This document shows positions 59,301 to 64,000 of a stretch of DNA of 64,000 bases, piece after piece. Source of the stretch: Branchiostoma floridae (lineage: Eukaryota > Chordata > Leptocardii > Amphioxiformes > Branchiostomatidae). Location of the stretch: contig NC_049987.1 in NCBI RefSeq assembly GCF_000003815.2, positions 5,388,111-5,452,110 of the forward strand, in the 5' to 3' direction. The notes under the pieces were generated by a model. The model worked only from the letters and a program-made list of their open reading frames with translations. It had not been told where the DNA came from and did no database searches. Each line of letters begins with the position of its first letter. Within the stretch, counting starts at the first letter, position 1. The translations under genes and the position numbers were made by a program.

Positions 59301-62300
59301 TAACTTCTAAATTTTGTACAAGGAAAATTACCAGTACCTACTTGTACATCCAAGCACCGTGATACATTTTTAATTCAATATTTATGCACTATTTGACAGT
59401 TAGAGTAACCATCTCCCAGTGTCATTGTTCTCACATAATTAGAGCCATTATTGCTTCTAAGCCATTATTGCTTTTTTCTCTAGAATGAAAGTTTTACAGC
59501 CAACTCCACAGTGAAAGTAGCACCTTGTTCTACCGGATGCACATTTGCACAAGATGTCTATGTTGAAAGAATAAAAGGTAAGAGTAACTTCAATCTGTGG
59601 TAAGTGGTCAGCAAGCTTGTTGTGTCTTTACCCTGGTAACTAGAATGTTATTTACTTATAACTTGAATGTTTGAGTTGACATAAGGAAGTGAAGATGCTA
59701 GCACAGAGGTGTCAGCTAACAAGTACAAGTCAGAGGCTGTTACAGTGTGCATTTGCCCACCAGTGTCACAATGCTGCACTTTTATTGCAAGTCTCTAGGG
59801 GTCATCAACAAATGAAGACAGGTACCCTCTCAGGGGACCAATTAATCTAGTCTAAGGCCCAATCTACACACAGTTTTTATCGATATCTGTGGAGATGTCG
59901 GGAGGGATCTAGAACGTAGGGGTCCGGACACCCATGGCGCTTGCAGTCATAAACATATAGCGCGATTTTCCAAATGGCGTTATATGCTAATGAGCCTTCC
60001 CAAAGTCGGGAAGCATCTACATGCGCGCGAAGCTGTCGGGGACCCCTGCTAAGCTATCGGTAAGGTGTCTTATGAATGGTCCGGACCTTTCGGGAGAAAT
60101 TTTCCCGATATCGTAATGGCTATATAGTAGTTATAGTATCTAGACGATGAAAAAAGCTGTCGGCGAGAGGTTGTAGGCTCGCCGATATCGGGAAAAACTG
60201 TGTGTAGATCGTGCCTATGTGGACAGGTGTTCACTATAGACAGGATTCTTAATGTGTTTGTCAAAGGGAAACATTATCTTCCTGTACACTACGTGACCAG
60301 CAAAAATTGTCATATTGATCAGGTGGAGGTGGTCATGATAGGCTTGACTGTACTGTAATAGAGACCATAATGTAACACATTGAATGAAGACTTCTTGTAC
60401 ATGTATGTCCAAAGCAAAATGCTGCTTGCATTGATATACTCTAACTTCTCCAGTTCTAGTCATAGCTTAAACTGACGAAAGTATAATGATTTTGATACTT
60501 GTTAAGCAACGCGCGGTCCGGACAGTGCTTGGATGGGGGACCAACCAAGGACGTCCGGATTGCTGTAGCCTCACGAAGCTTTCCACGAAATCGTCTTCCG
60601 GGAGGGACGTAAAACGGGGTCCCGTGCTCGAGGAGGTGCCTCGACCACATTAAACAGCCTCATTACCCTCACTTTGGGTACCTATTGGCTGCAAAATACA
60701 CCCGATATTATATTATTATTATTATTATTATAGAATTACAATGTGTGTGAAAATGTTTAATAGTGGGTCTCACTGTATTTTTTAATTTTTTATTCCAGCT
60801 GACCTGAACTCCCCCTCCCCACCCCACACCCCCAGCAGTGCCCTCGTGTCCCATGACTCCGTAGTGTTACGGTGGGAGGAGGCGAACAGCAGCCTCGTTA
60901 CCTACCTGGTGCAGTGGAGATTTAACAATGGCAATTCAGACTGGAGATTTTACCTACCGTCACAAGTAAGAATCCAATCCTTCATACGCCAAAAATAGTT
61001 ACTCAAGCAACTGGATATGGTTTTGAAACGGTCAGACGTTTCGGATAGAATCCACTATCCTTCGTCAGTGACACTGAAGAGATCTGGAAGAAACAGGTCT
61101 TTTATACTCTAAATATGAATGAAGACAATTTCAGATGTCCAATATGAAAGGTTGTAAGACAATTCTTACTGAAGACATTTTGGATTCCAAAGAAAACAAA
61201 GCTAAGCCAAAGTCTAGCTGAAGACAATTTGGATTTCAAAGGATATCAAGGCTAAGACACAGTTATAGTATAGTTAGAGTCATAGTTAGAGTATAAAAGA
61301 CCTGTTTCTTCCAGATCTCTTCAGTGTCACTGACGAAGGATAGTGGATTCTATCCGAAACGTCTGACCGTTTCAAAACCATATCCAGTTGCTTGAGTAAC
61401 TATTTTTGGCGTATCTTATTACCTGGATGTCTAACCTACATTGACAATCCTTCATATATTTTGGTAATAGAAATGTTACAGAATCTTGTGAACAGACCTG
61501 CATGTATAATAGCCAAGTCTACCGTTACATTGCTAATTTTACACATTGCCAACTTGAATGGCATTGTTGAGTATGCATAAATTCATTCACCTTGTTGTAT
61601 CATTGCAGCCAGTATGTGCCCAATCTGAGTACTGAGACTGTTTTGCGTGCTCGAGTCACCTCCTCGAACATGTGACCCTCATTTTACGTCCCTTCCAAAA
61701 GACAAATGCAATGTTTTATTTCAGTTATCATTTTGTGTTACAGGTCTTTGACAAACAGATGTATCCATAAACAGGGTTCTCCCCAGAATTTTTTAGTATA
61801 GTGGAGGGGCTAGCAAAAATAATCCGAAGCAATGCGCTGCGGTTTCATGAAAATGGGTTCATTTTGCAATGACAGAGGGTGTCAAATACCACAAGTATAA
61901 TATACTAGTATTGTAGTGATTCCTTTGTTGTGAAATGGCAAAATGACCATTGTTTTGATCATCGCCCATTCACAAGTTTTTGAAGACAATGTCAACTGGA
62001 AAAGTGATGCCACTTGGCACAAATATTTGTGAATTTTCATTAATTTTTGCAAAACTTACCGAGAAACGCAGACAATGCCAACTGGAAAAGTGATGCCACT
62101 TGGCACAAAAATTTGTGAATTTTCATTAATTTTAGCAAAACTTACCAAGAAACACACTAAATTTCAAAAATAGTATAGTGGAGCTGGACTAGGAGTATAG
62201 CCTCCGTTATTCCATCCTCTGGGGAGGACTCTGCATAAACTTGAAAAAGTTGTCTAGTCCTTTCATTAACATTGTGGAGCATAGATAACTATGACATGTT

Positions 62301-63599
62301 GAGTGATCTTTTTATCCTTCCCCAGCCCCTTCAGGACCCCAACATTACAGTGTCAGGTCTCCACGCCTACACAGCTTACAGGTTCCGAGTCCTGTGGCTC
62401 ATCACCTCCGAGGAGTTCATTGCATCTCCGCAGAGCGATGTCATACAGACCCTGCCTTTTGGAGGTAAACTAATGATGATAACTTTCAGTGGAGAGCAGT
62501 TACCACTAATAGAAATCTGCATAGGCCATAATGTAAAAGTTAGCAAGTTCAGGGTGTCATAATCTCATCCGTGAACATTCCAGGTCATGAGAACTCACCC
62601 CAAACAGCAGCCCGCTATCTCAAGTGGCCAAAAGTGTAATATTTAAACTTTCTGGCCAGTGGAAGGTCCCGAATTTTTCGTGTTTGCCGCCATCTTGGCA
62701 TCACGTGACCTCAAGTTAGGGACTGACCACTTCAAATAAGGGGTCAGGTCAGGCTAAAAAAATCAACCAAAACCTTGTTTTTTTGCCTAATCTGAACGTC
62801 TGCACCCTACACTGTCTCACCAATATGAAATTTTCTAACATTTTCCTGCTAAAAGTCGAAATTAGGCTAAAATACTGCATGGACTCGTTTTGGGCCTTCT
62901 GCGCCTGCGTCAATTAGGGTCATTGCCCTGGATACTTATACATCCCCTTCCTGTAGATAGAGCTTAGCTATGAATAGGCATTGTTAAGTGTTTTATGGAG
63001 GCCTATTTTCTCTCCAATTACTAGGCAAATGACTGAATCTGAAACATTCATAAAAGCTGTACATAGAACTTCAGTACTTTGTCATAAGTATGGCTTTCAA
63101 AAAGCACTTTGCAATTAAACATAGTTATTGAGAAGACAATTGATAGACACATTTGATATAAGTTTGCCAAGGAAAGAATTTTTGTGCATTGACTTTGATT
63201 TTATAGAGGGGTGATTCATCTCTTTTCCAGTCCCCTCCAGTCCACCAATCATCACCCAGCTCACCAGCCCGACCACGCGCTCCGTTTACGTCGCCTGGAA
63301 CCCGCCGCAGTTCCCTAACCGCCCGCTCCTCGTCTACAACCTCGTCCTGACCAACCTGGACCAGACCTCGGAGGTTCCCGTCTTCAAGGACGTGCCGGCG
63401 AGCCAGCTGTACTTCCAGTTCTCGGTCAGCGTTCGGCCTAACACGACATACAGCGTAGCGGTGCGGGCGCAGAATAGTGATGGACTGGGGCCTGCCGCTG
63501 TGGGAAATATAACCACACTGGCTACCAACCCTGGTAATTACATGTATCTCAACCAATGGGAGTTTGTCTGTGAGAGAGAGAGAGAGGAAGAGAGAGAAA

Positions 63600-63660
<61 letters not shown>

Positions 63661-64000
63661 GGGATGGGGCTGCTGCTGTGGATAATATAAAGACACTTAC
63701 TACAAAGCAATGTTGTTTAGGATGCGCCTATGACTTGCCTATCTATGTGTTTGTGTGTGTGTGTGTGTTTGTGTGTACATTGTATGTGTGTGTGTTTGTG
63801 TGTATGTACATTGTATGTGTGTGTGTGTGTGTACATGTATATGCATATATGACTGTGCACACATGTTGTTTAATGTAGAAAGAGAGACTTTTTTTCAAAG
63901 TAAAACTTGTTGTATGTCTGCAGAGGATAACTCGCTCTACCCAGTCCTCCTGATGGGAAGTAACCACCACATCCTGAGAGTGGAACTGGACGGGGGAAAC
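25574..64000 (+). CDS. ROS1: ROS1/sevenless-like receptor tyrosine kinase, 5' part (8 exons, runs off the window)
   Basis: Exons are 25574-25681, 38325-38384, 59113-59172, 59484-59577, 60799-60965, 62326-62464, 63231-63533 and 63924-64000 (cut by the window). All junctions are GT-AG and phases agree (0,0,0,1,0,1,1), giving 336 continuous residues. Residues 1-22 are a signal peptide. Residues 28-95 carry five CxxxC motifs. Residues about 110-208 form a first fibronectin type III domain (split over exons 5 and 6) and 211-308 a second (exon 7). Exon 8 starts a segment expected to be the first YWTD-type propeller. The order and phrases such as WNPPQFP, with a following YNL, are those of vertebrate ROS1, a single-pass receptor tyrosine kinase; the kinase lies beyond the window. 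The 12.6- and 20.7-kb introns are full of transposons. Confidence 0.88.
28321..28817. mobile_element. Mariner-like MITE, CAGTCAAACCTG termini
   Basis: CAGTCAAACCTG...CAGGTTTGACTG is flanked by TA on both sides, the Tc1/mariner signature. Internally 'ggtggtcgctgagaag' recurs three times, in the form 'aaaagcggtcgatttggacaggtggtcg' and variants. Length is 497 bp with no transposase. A decayed relative lies at 60222-60352. Confidence 0.85.
29892..29985. mobile_element. Short foldback element
   Basis: 'tagcctggataccataccccaac' type sequence is inverted about 50 bp away as 'gctggggtttggtaaccaggcta'. The total is under 100 bp, a minimal inverted-repeat element. Confidence 0.6.
30154..30510 (+). pseudogene. 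Possible immunoglobulin-domain exon relic
   Basis: After an acceptor-like 'ctcctgtgtcttcag' the frame reads PVTDDVQLAVPTTEPLLEGKT, similar to an Ig A-to-B strand. After frame changes, another frame reads SGRYYCCLGAN and DVQVQVKLN, which matches the Ig F-to-G strands (Y-x-C-x-A-x-N). At least two frameshifts and a stop separate the halves. It could be a dead exon or a processed fragment. Ig is not part of the ROS1 architecture, so it would be foreign to the host gene. The call rests on short motifs. Confidence 0.35.
31080..31447. mobile_element. Harbinger-like MITE, GGCCA family copy 4
   Basis: The termini GGCCAGACCAAGTTAATTTC and GAAATTAAATTGGTGTGGCC carry exact TAA flanks (31077-31079 and 31448-31450). 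Subterminal 'ttcgctcgctcc' is present as in other members. It is closely similar along its whole 368 bp to copy 5 at 40756. Confidence 0.88.
32087..32262 (-). repeat. Dispersed repeat (SINE body), inverted copy
   Basis: The reverse complement matches 45450-45565: 'gagccagacagga' through 'gcgagttttgttcggggac' and 'attagtgctccggggagttt'. At 45310 the same body follows a tRNA-like head, so this is probably a head-truncated SINE copy. An inner duplicate of the end (gggagccagc / ctggctccc) makes a hairpin. Confidence 0.75.
32270..32601. mobile_element. hAT-like MITE, CAGGGCTCGAAATAC family
   Basis: CAGGGCTCGAAATAC at the left and GTACTTCGAGCCCTG at the right are inverted. The flanks CCTGG and CCTGT fit a 5-bp duplication with one change. 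A 100-bp N gap (32416-32515) interrupts it. It belongs to the same family as 42580-42919. Confidence 0.72.
32416..32515. other. Assembly gap (100 N)
   Basis: A run of N of round length inside a MITE. Confidence 0.99.
33614..34046 (-). pseudogene. LINE-B 3' fragment, second copy
   Basis: The 68-codon minus-strand frame from MDCPLYDSDRNILFDYV to EVECHRID differs from the C-terminus of the 10375 copy at only four positions, and the 3' UTR to 'ggtcttcattca' also matches. It is 5'-truncated at 'gattcgtaat' and has a small indel near the zinc cluster. The high identity suggests recent activity of this LINE family. Confidence 0.88.
34737..35519. mobile_element. hAT-like element with internal tandem units
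   Basis: CAGAGGCGGCGGCAGC and GCAGCCGCCGCCACTG form the terminal repeats, with a 5-bp CTAAA flank on each side. Four units of about 170-205 bp, each containing 'gaaattttgaaatc...ccctctgaaacgccatttcctgc', fill the interior. The same unit occurs once inside 36043-36407 and partly at 20490-20540, so the element has amplified a shared module. Confidence 0.75.
35568..35907. mobile_element. hAT MITE with exact 8-bp target duplication
   Basis: CAGGGCTCTAGCCAGC at the left and GCTGGCTAAAGCCCTG at the right are inverted. GCTGAGGT flanks both ends (35560-35567 and 35908-35915), the 8-bp duplication diagnostic of hAT. The 340-bp interior contains 'ttgacggaaa' repeats and no transposase. Confidence 0.92.
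36043..36407. mobile_element. hAT MITE with exact 8-bp target duplication
   Basis: CAGGGTTGTAGCCAGC at the left and GCTGGCTACAACCCTG at the right are perfectly inverted. GGGAAGAC flanks both ends (36035-36042 and 36408-36415). Inside lies one copy of the 'ccctctgaaacgctatttcc' module that is tandemly repeated in 34737-35519. Confidence 0.92.
37517..37735. mobile_element. 218-bp MITE, copy 1 of 2
   Basis: The termini AACGTTGGTTCACCTTTATC and 'ataaaggtaaactagcgtt' are inverted. Inner repeats 'gtaacctatattcgttg' and 'caacggataaaggtcacc' also pair. The same element recurs in the same orientation at 58811-59029. Confidence 0.8.
37968..38278. mobile_element. hAT-like MITE, 5-bp duplication
   Basis: CAAGGTTCTAGCTAG and CTGGCTAGAACCCTG are inverted, and AATGC flanks both ends. 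The interior carries three tandem 'gccactacgctaaaat' units and an inverted one near the right end. It lies only 46 bp upstream of exon 2, so its right end may overlap the branch-point region. Confidence 0.75.
38325..38384 (+). CDS. ROS1: ROS1-like exon 2
   Basis: 60 nt in phase 0 between ttttcccctcag and gtaagt encode LITNAIDRDVSCDSSCKITS. Cys48 and Cys52 make the second CxxxC. Confidence 0.8.
38553..38702. mobile_element. Mariner-like 150-bp MITE
   Basis: CAGTAGAAGCCGCTTAATTG and 'gcaattaactggctactactg' are inverted and flanked by TA on each side. 'gtgcaatta' recurs internally. Confidence 0.78.
39237..39846. other. Assembly gap (610 N)
   Basis: A run of N. The ORFs that cross it are artefacts. 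Confidence 0.99.
40291..40402. repeat. (CA)n microsatellite
   Basis: Imperfect (AC)n with 'atacacatgcatat' interruptions. Confidence 0.95.
40756..41127. mobile_element. Harbinger-like MITE, GGCCA family copy 5
   Basis: GGCCACACCAATTTAATTTC and 'gaaattgaatttggtgtggcc' are inverted, with exact TTA flanks (40753-40755 and 41128-41130). It is nearly the same sequence as copy 4 at 31080. Confidence 0.88.
41261..41360. other. Assembly gap (100 N)
   Basis: A run of N. Confidence 0.99.
42580..42919. mobile_element. hAT-like MITE, CAGGGCTCGAAATAC family
   Basis: CAGGGCTCGAAATAC and GTATTTCGGGCCCTG are inverted, with GAACA flanking both sides (5-bp duplication). The interior has a 'caggttgccacttggacaacctg' type palindrome. 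It is the relative of 32270-32601. Confidence 0.85.
43638..43850. mobile_element. TA-flanked MITE, CTGTAAATGC termini
   Basis: CTGTAAATGCAGAAACTTTC and 'aaacttaaatacatttacag' are inverted, and TA flanks both ends. The interior repeats 'accgcgaacttaaa' three times in an otherwise CpG-poor area. Confidence 0.8.
45310..45570 (+). repeat. tRNA-derived SINE with tRNA-like head
   Basis: An A-box-like TAGTCCAGTGGTTAG (45326-45340) and a B-box-like GAGTTCGATTC (45369-45379) have tRNA spacing. They are followed by the body 'gggagccagacaggaccggg...tgctccggggagttt' that also occurs inverted at 32087-32262. Part of the 3' tail may extend to about 45780. Confidence 0.75.
45852..45972. repeat. Minisatellite, 21-22 bp units
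   Basis: Six imperfect copies of 'aggtgttgttgccagtgaact'. Confidence 0.92.
46660..47270. repeat. Minisatellite, about 100-bp units
   Basis: Six to seven units each contain 'gtgttgtatgaagggatt', 'gatcttgtactcttgtcgga' and 'ggcaggacggcaagag'. Spacing is 92-100 bp because of 4-8 bp indels in the 'gatgagatgg' part. Confidence 0.93.
47271..48085. repeat. Dispersed retroelement-like repeat ending in AATAAA
   Basis: 'gacgagatccccaacgatag' and 'gaagatcagcacatgaagga' through 'agacttcataataatgc' recur, diverged, at 50885-51200 and partly at 54605-54720. The right end carries the AATAAA tail shared with 13732-13769. There is no ORF. LTR structure is possible but I cannot find both LTRs. Confidence 0.5.
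48606..49505. repeat. Segmental duplication, unit 1
   Basis: About 900 bp are repeated in direct orientation at 50010-50883, from 'aataaaagtgataagaaata' to 'aaataaagacgcttgccct'. On the minus strand each unit has CCAAT-like sites, a CACGTG or CATGTG E-box and a strong donor cttcg|gtaagtaac (here at 48891/48890), so the unit may hold a minus-strand promoter and first exon. No coding frame is shown. Confidence 0.85.
50010..50883. repeat. Segmental duplication, unit 2
   Basis: This is the partner of 48606-49505, with scattered substitutions and indels (for example a doubled 'ttgcgcaata'). The minus-strand donor cttcg|gtaagtaac is conserved at 50300/50299. Confidence 0.85.
50885..51200. repeat. 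Dispersed repeat, second copy of the 47271 family
   Basis: 'gacgagattcccaacaatag' and 'gaagatcagcatatgaagga' to 'agacttcataacgctgc' match 47271-47470. The piece 'tgttagtctagatttgttagt' also matches 54640-54668. Confidence 0.7.
52925..53262. repeat. Diverged tandem duplication (about 215-bp period)
   Basis: 'aagaccccatagcgactta' ... 'cttgcgtgcttttcttc' is repeated as 'gaagaccccataggcgacta' ... 'cttgcgtgttcttcttc'. Confidence 0.7.
53263..54070. repeat. Dispersed repeat with (TG)n and 'aactcaagaacggctgg'
   Basis: A palindromic 'acctccatgaaatgtcatggaggt' and (GT)n lead into 'ataactcaagaacggctggg', 'gataactcaagtagggaaca' and 'tttgcataattaatgaggaa'. These phrases resemble a widespread repeat type of marine animals. 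The hairpin 'ccgcatgccta..ttaggcatgcgg' lies at 53701-53728. Confidence 0.5.
54605..54720. repeat. Dispersed repeat fragment, third copy
   Basis: 'gatcccaacgatagagtgtt' and 'cttggcttccaaaatcagag' match 50888-50980. The copy is short and truncated on both sides. Confidence 0.6.
57089..57160 (+). repeat. tRNA-like SINE head or tRNA pseudogene
   Basis: A-box-like TGGCGTAGTGG (57089-57099) and a perfect B box GGTTCGAATCC (57133-57143), with a T9 run shortly after as a Pol III terminator. A tRNA fold is imperfect (weak acceptor and anticodon stems), so a functional tRNA is unlikely. Confidence 0.5.
57266..57417. mobile_element. Foldback element spanning an assembly gap
   Basis: The 25 bp before the gap (tactctccaagcagaggtcg + aatcg) is exactly the reverse complement of 57393-57417 after the gap. 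The 100 N (57291-57390) therefore hide the middle of an inverted-repeat element. Confidence 0.8.
58811..59029. mobile_element. 218-bp MITE, copy 2 of 2
   Basis: Same layout as 37517-37735: 'taacactaattcaccttta' at the left and 'aataaaggtgaactggcgtta' at the right, with CAT on both flanks. It ends 83 bp before exon 3. Confidence 0.8.
59113..59172 (+). CDS. ROS1: ROS1-like exon 3
   Basis: 60 nt in phase 0 between ttctccccatag and gtaagt encode CKAGCDSWTNTSLADCTRAC. It carries two CxxxC motifs (Cys57/61 and Cys72/76) and an N-glycosylation sequon (NTS). Confidence 0.85.
59484..59577 (+). CDS. ROS1: ROS1-like exon 4
   Basis: 94 nt between gcttttttctctag and gtaaga encode NESFTANSTVKVAP then CSTGCTFAQDVYVERIK, ending in phase 1. 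Cys91/95 is the fifth CxxxC; NES and NST are sequons. Confidence 0.85.
59856..60215. mobile_element. Harbinger-like MITE (decayed)
   Basis: GGCCCAATCTACACACAGTT and the complement of 'aaaaactgtgtgtagatcgtgcc' are inverted for about 33 bp; flanks TAA and TAT are compatible with a worn TWA duplication. Inside, several 'atatcggg' or 'gtcggg' phrases repeat. Confidence 0.65.
60222..60352. repeat. Decayed relative of the 28321 mariner-like MITE
   Basis: 'ggacaggtgttcactataga' and 'gaggtggtcatgataggctt' + 'gactgtactgtaa' match the left interior and the right end of 28321-28817, respectively. Confidence 0.45.
60499..60731 (+). repeat. 5S-rRNA-derived SINE (SINE3-type)
   Basis: 'gttaagcaacg', 'agtgcttggatgggggacc' and 'ttgctgtagcc' in this order reproduce the 3' half of 5S rRNA (internal control region and end). 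They are followed by a non-5S body (cttccgggagggacgtaaaa, 'gtgctcgaggaggtgcctcg', 'ctttgggtacctattggc') and an (ATT)n tail. The copy lacks the 5' half of 5S. Confidence 0.8.
60799..60965 (+). CDS. ROS1: ROS1-like exon 5 (FN3 domain 1, N-terminal half)
   Basis: 167 nt between tttttattccag and gtaaga encode ADLNSPSPPHTPSS, then SVVLRWEEAN and YLVQWRFNN, ending YLPSQ in phase 0. The conserved Trp of the fibronectin B strand is in LRWEEA. Confidence 0.88.
60984..61414. mobile_element. Foldback element with 128-bp arms
   Basis: The arms at 60984-61111 and 61287-61414 are reverse complements without visible mismatch (atacgccaaaaatagttact inward to tatactcta). The 175-bp loop has repeated 'gaagacaattt' and 'agttatagtatag' phrases. 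It starts 19 bp after the exon 5 donor. Confidence 0.92.
61645..61702 (-). repeat. Fragment of the 5S-SINE body, antisense
   Basis: 'gctcgagtcacctcctcgaa' and 'attttacgtcccttccaaaag' are the reverse complement of the body of the SINE at 60590-60640. Confidence 0.65.
61772..62233. mobile_element. hAT-like MITE with internal 86-bp duplication
   Basis: CAGGGTTCTCCCCAGA and TCTGGGGAGGACTCTG form the terminal repeats. CATAAA flanks both ends (61766-61771 and 62234-62239), a 6-bp duplication. Inside, an 86-bp unit (agacaatgtcaactggaaaa...) is tandemly duplicated at 61984-62155. Confidence 0.75.
62326..62464 (+). CDS. ROS1: ROS1-like exon 6 (FN3 domain 1, C-terminal half)
   Basis: 139 nt between tatccttccccag and gtaaac encode PLQDPNITVSGLHAYTAYRF, then RVLWLITSEEF and ending LPFG in phase 1. 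The L-x-x-x-T-x-Y-x-F-R-V pattern is the fibronectin E-F strand signature. Confidence 0.9.
62494..62880. repeat. Dispersed repeat, copy 2 of 2
   Basis: Partner of 345-730, in the same orientation. It starts 29 bp after the exon 6 donor. Confidence 0.85.
63231..63533 (+). CDS. ROS1: ROS1-like exon 7 (FN3 domain 2)
   Basis: 303 nt between atctcttttccag and gtaatt encode VPSSPPIITQLTSPT, VYVAWNPPQFPNRPLLVYNL, PNTTYSVAVRAQNSDGLGP and end TTLATNP in phase 1. A whole fibronectin type III domain is held by one exon. WNPPQFP with the following YNL is the clearest tie to vertebrate ROS1. The exon is GC-richer than its introns. Confidence 0.93.
63565..63660. repeat. (GA)n then (GT)n microsatellite
   Basis: 'gagagagagagaggaaga' followed by about 55 bp of (TG)n. 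A second (TG)n tract with 'tacattgtatg' interruptions lies at 63745-63835, both in intron 7. Confidence 0.95.
63924..64000 (+). CDS. ROS1: ROS1-like exon 8 (partial, start of propeller region)
   Basis: After ttgtatgtctgcag the frame continues EDNSLYPVLLMGSNHHILRV and beyond to the window edge. The 'LLMGSNHHILRVELDG' pattern resembles the first blade of a YWTD/LDLR-class-B propeller, which follows the second FN3 domain in ROS1. Confidence 0.8.

Overview
The window reads as nuclear DNA of an invertebrate chordate, most likely a lancelet (Branchiostoma). This is inferred, because no species-diagnostic RNA gene is present. The reasons are a spliced ROS1/sevenless-type receptor tyrosine kinase gene with vertebrate-like N-terminal architecture, large repeat-filled introns, two LINE retrotransposons, tRNA- and 5S-rRNA-derived SINEs, and a very dense mixture of short inverted-repeat (MITE-like) DNA transposons. 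Four runs of N mark assembly gaps.

Region 1-25 kb is repeat-rich and holds three host-like genes. Two are minus-strand paralogues encoding coiled-coil proteins (5694-6496 and 23273-23959). They share an N-terminal 'KYE.DLQ.KT...LIDEC.ALK' block and a C-terminal Tyr-Glu-x-Leu/Ile motif; the first copy is broken by a one-base frame change next to a 12-nt duplication. Between them on the plus strand lies a gene for an OTU-fold cysteine protease (18632-19799). It is preceded by two unrelated tandem protein repeats, and a candidate 5' exon with a myristoylation-type start (MGC) lies 2.5 kb upstream. The stretch 9.2-14.8 kb is a nested transposon cluster: a degraded minus-strand LINE is split by a younger plus-strand LINE. 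A Harbinger-type MITE lies beside it, and inverted copies of a C/G-tract repeat lie at both ends.

Region 25.4-64 kb is the 5' part of the ROS1-like gene. It has a promoter with two CRE palindromes and two CCAAT boxes, then eight exons with good splice sites and continuous phase: signal peptide, five CxxxC motifs, two fibronectin type III domains, and the first residues of the presumed beta-propeller. The gene runs off the right edge. Introns 1 (12.6 kb) and 2 (20.7 kb) are filled with mobile elements. These include hAT-like MITEs with clean 8-bp or 5-bp target duplications, TWA-flanked Harbinger-like MITEs, TA-flanked mariner-like MITEs, long-armed foldback elements, tRNA- and 5S-derived SINEs, minisatellites and a 1.4-kb-spaced segmental duplication.

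I see no operon, phage, CRISPR or prokaryotic system. The most unusual items are the repeat-plus-OTU protein with a possible lipid-anchored start, the flanking coiled-coil paralogues, and the dense MITE set whose boundaries can be read to the base.
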